Assembly (NCBI GenBank): GCA_002362735.1 | Contig: DEUU01000131.1 | Coordinates: 11,380-34,613, forward strand | DNA from: Dehalococcoidia bacterium UBA3254 | GTDB lineage: Bacteria > Chloroflexota > Dehalococcoidia > Dehalococcoidales > UBA3254 | Length of the DNA stretch: 23,234 nt | Direction: 5' to 3' | Made by a program: the position numbers and the translations under genes | The notes under the pieces: model-generated | What the model was told of the DNA's origin: nothing | What the model saw: only the letters and a program-made list of their open reading frames with translations | The model's database searches: none | Shown here: piece by piece, positions 1 through 5,849 of the stretch | How positions within the stretch are numbered: the stretch's first letter is position 1 | How the letters are laid out: every line of letters begins with the position of its first letter

Positions 1-34
1 CTATTTCATGAACTTGCTATTTCATCTTTATTGC

Positions 35-1111
35 TTAAAAAACGACCTTTCCATCACGTTTTCTTAAAGATACCGAATTTTGGAGCTGGTTAATATTAGC
101 TGCACCCGTGCAAAACATCGTAATTTTAAGGACTTCTATGTAACCTTGAAGTGTATCCTCAACTTCTCTTTCTGAAATGGTAGCCGCTTTTAGCAAGGGC
201 ATGGCAATCCCCGCAGCGTCTGCTCCGATGGCGATTGCTTTGGCAATGTCAAGGCCCGATCTGATGCCGCCGCTGGCAATCACCGGCAGATCGGGGGCCC
301 CTTTTTTTGCCGTTATAACTGACTCTGCAGTAGGAATACCCCAGGATGCAAACTCACCAGCGATATTACTTTTTAAGTTGCTTGAAATCCGTTTTCTCTC
401 AATTTCGCTCCAGCAGGTACCCCCGGCTCCGGCTACATCTATGCCTGAAGCCCCTGCTTGAGCCAGCTTGACAGCCACCTTCTCAGAAATGCCTCCGCCA
501 ACTTCCTTAACTATTACCGGAACAGGCATTTCTTTGCAGACATTACGAATTTTCTCCCAGAGCCCTGAAAAATCCGTATTCCCTTCAATTTGCAGCGCTT
601 CCTGTAGAGGGTTCAGGTGCAAATACAAGGCATCTGCACCGATCATTTCAACAATTCTAAGACATTCTTTGACGGTGAAACCGTAGTTTAACTGTATCGC
701 GCCGAGGTTAGCAAAAAGTAAAATATCCGGAGCCAGATCGCGGACCTGATATGTGGATTTCAAGGCTGGAGTATCGATTAATATTCGTTGGGAACCCACT
801 CCCATTGCCAGCCCAAGGTTCTGGGCAGCCCGAGCCAGATTACGATTAATTTTGGTAGCTTCATCAATTCCGCCGACCATCGAAGAAATAATGATGGGGG
901 CAGCCAAACTCTTTCCAAAAAGGAAAATTGATATATCAATGTCTGCAAGATTAACATCGGGAAGAGCCTGGTGAATAAACTCATATTTTTCAAAACCCGA
1001 TGTCAGGCCTGCAAATTCTACCGGCTCATTTAAGGATATTCTTAAGTGTTCTTGTTTACGTCGTTTATGAAGCCCGTTAGCCGGTGTTTCCGGTCCTTTC
1101 ATTTCAACCAT
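35..1111 (-). CDS. fni: Type 2 isopentenyl-diphosphate delta-isomerase (FMN-dependent)
   Basis: Interconverts isopentenyl and dimethylallyl diphosphate in the cytoplasm, using reduced FMN and Mg2+. At 358 residues it has the family's normal length and TIM-barrel layout. Visible motifs are the N-terminal RRKQEHL (residues 17-23), GSQR (106-109), HLNPLQE with the catalytic Gln170 and metal-binding Glu171 (165-171), QIEG (174-177), VKEVGGG (201-207), GAGGT (228-232) and the FMN phosphate-binding ASGGIRSG near the C-terminus. Start: an ATG at 1111 with only a weak purine stretch upstream; a second ATG three codons in is possible. It lies 41 bases downstream of the acyl carrier protein gene on the same strand and is probably co-transcribed with it. 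It would supply the allylic primer for the polyprenyl synthase at 16770. Identification is secure. Confidence 0.95.
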   Translation of the reverse strand: MVEMKGPETPANGLHKRRKQEHLRISLNEPVEFAGLTSGFEKYEFIHQALPDVNLADIDISIFLFGKSLAAPIIISSMVGGIDEATKINRNLARAAQNLGLAMGVGSQRILIDTPALKSTYQVRDLAPDILLFANLGAIQLNYGFTVKECLRIVEMIGADALYLHLNPLQEALQIEGNTDFSGLWEKIRNVCKEMPVPVIVKEVGGGISEKVAVKLAQAGASGIDVAGAGGTCWSEIERKRISSNLKSNIAGEFASWGIPTAESVITAKKGAPDLPVIASGGIRSGLDIAKAIAIGADAAGIAMPLLKAATISEREVEDTLQGYIEVLKITMFCTGAANINQLQNSVSLRKRDGKVVF

Positions 1112-1152
1112 CCCACTTTAAACGCTAGCAAACCGCATACCTTATCTGTTTA

Positions 1153-1455
1153 TTAAATATTGTTAGACTGCTCGTGCAGTTCCATAGACTTAGCATTTTT
1201 CTTTTTCCCATCTACTTTCTTTTTTACGTAATCGATAAATCCGCCTATGTCTTTAATGCTTCTCATTTCCTCATCTACCAGATCGATCCCGTAAATGTCT
1301 TCCAGGGCTACCAGTATATGCACCGTTTGTAGCGAATCTAACCCCAATTTCTGGAATGTAGTTGCACCGGTTAAACGAATTTCATTGTTTTTGGTAGCCT
1401 TAGCCACTAAACGTCGTAAGTTTTCCTCCACCGTTAAAACCTTATCTGTGCTCAC
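1153..1455 (-). CDS. Acyl carrier protein
   Basis: Small carrier protein that holds acyl chains as thioesters on a 4'-phosphopantetheine arm. The attachment motif is GLDSLQ, followed by the typical helix-II and helix-III pattern (LEDIYGIDL, then DIGGFIDYV). The lysine-rich tail after the fold is unusual. I chose the GTG at 1455 (100 residues) because AAAAGGA at 1462-1468 sits 6 bases upstream. The in-frame ATG at 1482 would add nine basic residues (109 in total) and has no ribosome binding site. No ketosynthase or other fatty-acid gene is adjacent; the next gene in the operon is IPP isomerase. This looks like a dedicated or orphan carrier rather than the housekeeping AcpP, and its partner enzymes are unknown. 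Confidence 0.85.
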   Translation of the reverse strand: MSTDKVLTVEENLRRLVAKATKNNEIRLTGATTFQKLGLDSLQTVHILVALEDIYGIDLVDEEMRSIKDIGGFIDYVKKKVDGKKKNAKSMELHEQSNNI

Positions 1456-1514
1456 ACAAAATCCTTTTCTTTTACTCTTCATTACATATGGACTCTAAGT
1501 ACATAGAGAACACA

Positions 1515-1543
1515 GGTATACAATTACTTGCTTGATTTGTCAA
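1515..1543 (-). promoter_or_regulatory. Sigma70-type promoter for the ACP-isomerase operon
   Basis: On the minus strand a perfect TTGACA (-35, 1538-1543) is followed after exactly 17 bases by TATACC (-10, 1515-1520). Transcription would begin near 1508, giving a leader of roughly 50 bases before the GTG start of the carrier protein. Confidence 0.7.
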
Positions 1544-1586
1544 ACGCGATTTAGTTTCACCAGTAACTGAATTCTTCGTTAAATTA

Positions 1587-1592
1587 TATAAT
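1587..1592 (+). promoter_or_regulatory. Possible -10 box for the alpha/beta hydrolase
   Basis: A perfect TATAAT lies 24 bases before the ATG at 1617. No good -35 is present at 16-18 bases (best is GTAACT), and no clear Shine-Dalgarno lies between it and the start, so a near-leaderless or weakly translated transcript is possible. Confidence 0.3.
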
Positions 1593-1616
1593 TATAAGAA
1601 AATAAGTTACAAATCG

Positions 1617-2324
1617 ATGAGCGATGTAGAATTTCCTAGTTATTGGATAGAGGTAGCCGGGTTAAACATCCATTTCAAATGCCTTGGAGAAGGTTTTCCT
1701 GTAATCTTGCTCCACGGCGGGGGAAACGACTGGCATGAATGGAAAGAAAACATTTCTGAAATTGCTCGTCTCTGTAGAGTTTATGCCATGGACCTGCCAG
1801 GCTTCGGTTTAAGTCAGGCCCCCACCACCTCAGTCTCCCCATCCTGGAGCGTTTCTTTCTTAAAGAAATTTATGGAAAACCTGAGAATTCGCGAGGCATA
1901 TTTTATTGGGCATTCGATGGGAGCGATGATCGGTATAAACTTTTGTGCCAGTAATCCCGAATCGGTTCGTAAATTGGTTATTGTCGATTCAGCCGGACTC
2001 GGGGAATTAAGCCAAAGAATACGCCTTCTTCTTTCATTATTTAAAGTTACGGATAAATTGCAGGGTAAGAAAAGAGGGCCGAGGTATTTAACCGAACCCA
2101 TCGAAGATTGGATGGTCCTTGAACTGCTTCATCAAATAACGTGTCCCGTATTGGTTGTATGGGGAAAGAAAGATATCTATCTTCCCGTATCTCTGGCAGA
2201 ATATGCTCATAGCAGCATCCCGGGTTGTCAACTTGCTATCTTTCCAACGTGCGGCCATGCTCCGCAAAGGGAGTGCCCAAAAGAATTCAACCGCCTTGTT
2301 TTGCAGTTTTTAAACCTTCACTAG
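1617..2324 (+). CDS. Alpha/beta-fold hydrolase
   Basis: A 235-residue single-domain hydrolase, probably cytoplasmic, with no signal peptide. It carries the oxyanion-hole motif HGGG (33-36), the nucleophile elbow GHSMG with Ser100, an acid residue at Asp186 (WGKKD) and the catalytic histidine His214 (CGHAPQ). The cap region between about residues 130 and 170 is short compared with typical 270-residue esterases or haloalkane-type hydrolases. The substrate cannot be read from the sequence. It is divergent from the ACP-isomerase operon. Its last codons overlap the 3' end of the RNase J gene on the other strand by 15 bases. No clear ribosome binding site precedes the ATG. Confidence 0.85.
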   Translation: MSDVEFPSYWIEVAGLNIHFKCLGEGFPVILLHGGGNDWHEWKENISEIARLCRVYAMDLPGFGLSQAPTTSVSPSWSVSFLKKFMENLRIREAYFIGHSMGAMIGINFCASNPESVRKLVIVDSAGLGELSQRIRLLLSLFKVTDKLQGKKRGPRYLTEPIEDWMVLELLHQITCPVLVVWGKKDIYLPVSLAEYAHSSIPGCQLAIFPTCGHAPQRECPKEFNRLVLQFLNLH

Positions 2325-3971
2325 CACGGGTATTATAATTGGGCGACGGCGAGTTTTCTCATAGAAAAATCCACTGAGGGTGTCTTTGACTGTTGTCGAT
2401 ATATAACCCCAATCTGTGAGTTGAGTTTGATGGTTTAAAGACTGGGTGAGACGGTCGCGACTCAATTCGATCATTTCCCTTGCTTCTTTAATGTCCACGA
2501 AGCCCCGGGAAACAACATCGGGCCTACCCACCAGATGGCCGGTCTCCTGGTTGACAGCGATAACTACTACGGCGATGCCATCCCTGGAGAGCATTCTTCT
2601 ATCATGTAAAACCACGTTGCCTACGTCACCCACGCTCAAACCGTCCACGTAAACATGCCCGGCAGTAATCTGTCCGGCAATTCTTGCGTTTTGAGCCGTA
2701 AGCTCTAAAATATCCCCATCCTCCATGACAAAAGTATTTGGTCTGGGAATACCGACTGACTCAGCTAATCTGGCATGCAGACTCAAATGGCGGTATTCAC
2801 CATGAACCGGCATAAAATATTTGGGCTTGACCAAATTCAGAATCAATTTCAGCTCTTCTTGACTGGCGTGTCCATGAACGTGTACCTGGGCCAGTTTGTC
2901 ATAGAGCACATGAGCACCTCTCTTAAAAAGGACATCCAGAGTCCTGTTTACCAGGGCTTCATTTCCGGGGATCGGAGTTGCTGATAATATTACGGTATCT
3001 CCACGCTGGACATGCACCTGGCTGTGATCCTGATTTGCCATCCTGACAAGAGCAGAGGTCGGCTCACCCTGGCTTCCGGTAGTAATAAAAACTACTTTGT
3101 TATGCGGCAAACCACGCGATTCTTCTAATCGACCCAAAACACCGTTCGGAGCATTCAAGTACCCCAATTCCATTGACATTTTTACGGTATCGTTCATGCT
3201 GCGACCGACAATGAAGACTTTTCTTTCATATTTGGCTGCCGAATCGAAGACCTGCTGGATACGAGCTATTAAAGAGGAGAAAGTGGTCACGATTACTCTT
3301 CCAGCAGCATTTGACATGATACGGTCGAGCGTTTCTCCAACTACCCTCTCCGAAGGTGTATAGCCGGGTAACTCAGCATAGGTTGAATCTGAAAGTAGTA
3401 GTAATACACCCTGGGCGCCAAGCTGAGATAAACGGGAAAGATCCGTAGGGCGGTTATCCACCGGAGTGTAGTCCAGCTTGAAGTCCCCGGTGTGAACAAT
3501 GATACCGACCGGAGTATAAATAATAACTCCAACGGAATCCGGAATGCTGTGACAGACATTAAAAAACTCAAATTTAAATTTCCCCAGTTGGACCTGCACA
3601 CCCGATGTAATCGTTTTTTGTCTTGAACCGGCAACAATTTTACCTTCTTTTAGCTTGACAGAAATCAAACCCTGAGTTAGTTTGGTCGCATATATCGGGA
3701 TGTTATGGCCAATCTGATTTAAAATGTAAGGGAGTGCACCCGTATGGTCTTCATGACCATGTGTTATAATGATACCCCGGATTTTGTCTTTTCTTTCAAT
3801 TAAATAGGTAATATCGGGAATTACGATATCAATTCCCAACATATCTTCTCCTGGGAACATTAATCCGGCGTCTATTATAATGATATCGTTCTCATACTCG
3901 ATAACCATCATGTTCTTACCGATTTCGCTTAGCCCACCGAGTGGAATGATTCTTAACTTTGACTTTGACAT
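2310..3971 (-). CDS. rnj: Ribonuclease J (metallo-beta-lactamase/beta-CASP RNase)
   Basis: Endo- and 5'-exoribonuclease for mRNA decay and rRNA maturation, cytoplasmic. The length of about 553 residues is typical of RNase J. Numbered from the ATG at 3971, the zinc site HGHEDH is at 71-76, followed by His141 in VCHSIPDS, Asp163 in HTGDFKLD and SDST near 194. The beta-CASP region includes GSQGEP. It ends with the conserved HVHGHAS and MPVHGE motifs (about 364-392), then the C-terminal domain. A GTG two codons upstream (3977), directly after the stop of the glycosylase gene, is an alternative start; either way translation looks coupled to that gene. The 3' end overlaps the convergent hydrolase gene. 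Confidence 0.96.
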   Translation of the reverse strand: MSKSKLRIIPLGGLSEIGKNMMVIEYENDIIIIDAGLMFPGEDMLGIDIVIPDITYLIERKDKIRGIIITHGHEDHTGALPYILNQIGHNIPIYATKLTQGLISVKLKEGKIVAGSRQKTITSGVQVQLGKFKFEFFNVCHSIPDSVGVIIYTPVGIIVHTGDFKLDYTPVDNRPTDLSRLSQLGAQGVLLLLSDSTYAELPGYTPSERVVGETLDRIMSNAAGRVIVTTFSSLIARIQQVFDSAAKYERKVFIVGRSMNDTVKMSMELGYLNAPNGVLGRLEESRGLPHNKVVFITTGSQGEPTSALVRMANQDHSQVHVQRGDTVILSATPIPGNEALVNRTLDVLFKRGAHVLYDKLAQVHVHGHASQEELKLILNLVKPKYFMPVHGEYRHLSLHARLAESVGIPRPNTFVMEDGDILELTAQNARIAGQITAGHVYVDGLSVGDVGNVVLHDRRMLSRDGIAVVVIAVNQETGHLVGRPDVVSRGFVDIKEAREMIELSRDRLTQSLNHQTQLTDWGYISTTVKDTLSGFFYEKTRRRPIIIPVLVKV

Positions 3972-3977
3972 ATTCAC

Positions 3978-4580
3978 CTAAAACATACTTAATTGTTGTG
4001 GCTTATCGTTTATTTTATCCTTAGGAACTTCATTGAATTGTTGTAATAGTACAGGTATTTTCAACATATCTTGTTCAATTTCGTAGCGGAGGTTCTGCTG
4101 GTGTAACGCAGCGGCGGGATGATACATAGCAAAATAAATAATTCCATCACGAACTTCGGCTGTACCATGAATCTTGCTAATACTCTTATTGGAGAAAAAT
4201 TTGGCCATTGAATGACGGCCGAGAGTGACTATCATTTTGGGGTGAATCAACTCCAATTGGTGGTTTAGCCAGACGCTGCAAGCTGAAATTTCAGCCGGCA
4301 AAGGTTCACGATTATTCGGCGGGCGATGTTTAACGACGTTGGTAATATAGACTTGTTCTCGTTTTATACCAATGGAGGCAAAGAGTTGATCCAGGAATTT
4401 CCCCGCAGCCCCGACAAACGGGCGGCCCTGCTGATCTTCATTATAGCCAGGCCCCTCCCCGATGAACATAATTTCAGAGTTTTCCGGACCTTCTCCGGGC
4501 ACAGCCCTGGTGGCAAATTTATACAGATCGCACCGTTTACATACGGTTACATCATGGTATAGTTCAGTTAATGCTGACAT
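3978..4580 (-). CDS. Family 4 uracil-DNA glycosylase (Fe-S type)
   Basis: Removes uracil from DNA at the start of base-excision repair. Numbered from the TTG at 4589, the protein shows the Fe-S cysteines Cys17 and Cys20 near the N-terminus, the active-site stretch GEGPG...ED...GRPFVG (44-60), NVVKHRPPNNR (84-94), Cys104, and MYHPAA with the second active-site histidine (His157). The third Fe-S ligand, normally the Cys of VVKCRPP, is His88 here; its 16-residue spacing to Cys104 is conserved. I prefer the ATG at 4580 (200 residues) over the TTG at 4589. Neither has a strong ribosome binding site. Its stop codon abuts the RNase J start, so the two form an operon behind the promoter at 4621-4649. 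Confidence 0.9.
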   Translation of the reverse strand: MSALTELYHDVTVCKRCDLYKFATRAVPGEGPENSEIMFIGEGPGYNEDQQGRPFVGAAGKFLDQLFASIGIKREQVYITNVVKHRPPNNREPLPAEISACSVWLNHQLELIHPKMIVTLGRHSMAKFFSNKSISKIHGTAEVRDGIIYFAMYHPAAALHQQNLRYEIEQDMLKIPVLLQQFNEVPKDKINDKPQQLSMF

Positions 4581-4620
4581 ATTATTCAATTAAATTAGTG
4601 TTCCCTGGACACCTTCCATT

Positions 4621-4649
4621 ATCATAGCATTATGCATATGTCAAGTCAA
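4621..4649 (-). promoter_or_regulatory. Sigma70-type promoter for the glycosylase-RNase J operon
   Basis: On the minus strand TTGACT (-35, 4644-4649) is separated by exactly 17 bases from TATGAT (-10, 4621-4626), each matching five of six consensus bases. An overlapping second -35, a perfect TTGACA at 4639-4644, would pair with a poorer -10. Transcription would begin near 4614, about 34 bases before the ATG at 4580. Confidence 0.7.
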
Positions 4650-4687
4650 TTGTATTAACTCGTTTTATTGAAATTGTCATTTTTCGG

Positions 4688-5548
4688 CTATTTGCAAGGG
4701 GCGCTTTTACTTTTAACAGATCTGGTCAGGAAAATATCTCCAAGATAAATATCTGTTTTTGTCTCTACTTCAAACCTTTGCTTTTTATATCCCGGAGATT
4801 CTACCTTCACGGTATAAACTTTGCCGCCAGGCAAACCTTCAAATTCAAAATCTCCATAATTATTGGTCAGACTCGTCTTTTTCTCCCCTTCGCCTTCCAG
4901 TGTAACCTTAACCCCTTCAGCGCATTCATCACGATCTCCATATACTATAGATCCTGCAATAAATGTTTTGGGTAATCCGATATAACGAATTTTCTCATTA
5001 AGTCTGTATTCCGGATTTAAAGATTCTGTCTTACCTGACGCCATTGCTTTTGAGACCTCACTCTCTGGATCATTCAGATCGCCAAATATAAGCGCTCCTG
5101 TCGGACAGGCTTCTACACATCTGGGCTCTTTCCATCCCTCGTCGATCAGGTGAGCGCAAAACGTACATTTCTGGGGAACTTTCTTTTCTTCATTCCAGTA
5201 GATTACTCGGTAAGGACAACTTGAGATAAGTTCCTTTTTCCCTTCTGCTTTGATGGGATCGATGATCACGATACCATCTTCCCTCTTATAGATAGCCTGA
5301 TCCTGGGCTGCTTTAATACAGGTGGCATTATCGCAATGCATACAGGGAATGGCGGTATAGGATACTTTCACCCTGGGAAATTTCCCTCTTTCCTTCTCAG
5401 CAATCTTCATCCAGTAGTGCCCAGTCATGGGCTGAGATACGGAGTAAGGTAAATAATCGTTTCCGCAATATTCATCCTTACAGGCAAGAAAACAGTTATA
5501 ACATCCGTTACATTTATCAATATCTATAACCATCCCGTATCTAACCAC
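4688..5548 (-). CDS. Three-cluster ferredoxin subunit, transhydroxylase beta-subunit-like, with C-terminal beta-sandwich domain
   Basis: Electron-transfer subunit of the DMSO-reductase (molybdopterin) family. Twelve cysteines suit three [4Fe-4S] clusters: Cys13/16/19/23, Cys69/72/77 with Cys111, and Cys128/131/144/148. The region around the second set lacks the fourth-cluster cysteine usual in DmsB-type proteins. Order and wording (MVIDIDKCNGC, PCMHC, YKREDGIVIIDP, CPYRVIYWNEE, QKCTFCAHLID) closely recall the small subunit of Pelobacter pyrogallol-phloroglucinol transhydroxylase. As in that protein, a carboxypeptidase-regulatory/Cna-B-like beta domain follows (about 195-275). No signal peptide, so cytoplasmic. 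The GTG start is fixed by AGGAGG at 5558-5563, 9 bases upstream. No molybdopterin catalytic subunit is adjacent. Substrate assignment is by resemblance only. Confidence 0.82.
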   Translation of the reverse strand: MVRYGMVIDIDKCNGCYNCFLACKDEYCGNDYLPYSVSQPMTGHYWMKIAEKERGKFPRVKVSYTAIPCMHCDNATCIKAAQDQAIYKREDGIVIIDPIKAEGKKELISSCPYRVIYWNEEKKVPQKCTFCAHLIDEGWKEPRCVEACPTGALIFGDLNDPESEVSKAMASGKTESLNPEYRLNEKIRYIGLPKTFIAGSIVYGDRDECAEGVKVTLEGEGEKKTSLTNNYGDFEFEGLPGGKVYTVKVESPGYKKQRFEVETKTDIYLGDIFLTRSVKSKSAPCK

Positions 5549-5613
5549 GAAATCTAACCTCCTGTATCGACCACTGGTTGATCTAATTTAAAAACGACAG
5601 ATGCTTATCATTG

Positions 5614-5643
5614 AGTATAATGGTAAATTCATGTTTCAATCAA
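5614..5643 (-). promoter_or_regulatory. Promoter candidate for the ferredoxin subunit gene
   Basis: On the minus strand TTGATT (5638-5643) is followed after 18 bases by TATACT (5614-5619). A start near 5607 would give a leader of about 59 bases ending in the AGGAGG site of the GTG start at 5548. Confidence 0.5.
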
Positions 5644-5739
5644 GCTTTCTGTCTTTCTGCTGAAGAGAAGAGATGATTTCATGTTCTGGATTTGTTCCTC
5701 TCCACGCCCATTTACCTCTTCATAAGACTTGAATTAATA

Positions 5740-5745
5740 TATAAT
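5740..5745 (+). promoter_or_regulatory. Possible -10 box for the LonB-like protease gene
   Basis: A perfect TATAAT with a poor -35 (TCTTCA at 17 bases). It would give a leader of about 98 bases that contains the AAATAAT/ATTATTT inverted repeat. The weak -35 suggests an activator or a different sigma factor, if this is the promoter at all. Confidence 0.3.
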
Positions 5746-5849
5746 TTAAAAAGAACCCTATCATCTGGGACCAAATAATAGATTAAAGATTATTTCCTTA
5801 TATCAAATTATTATGTAAACTGCTAACATTTAAAAACAGGAGGAAGAAT

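Larger units (their letters stand above)
5549..5849. other. 301-base divergent intergenic region
   Basis: This AT-rich spacer separates the ferredoxin subunit gene (minus) from the LonB-like protease gene (plus). It holds a promoter for each direction and an inverted repeat (AAATAAT at 5773-5779, ATTATTT at 5789-5795, 9-base loop) in the protease leader. I found no convincing open reading frame or RNA gene in it. Confidence 0.5.
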
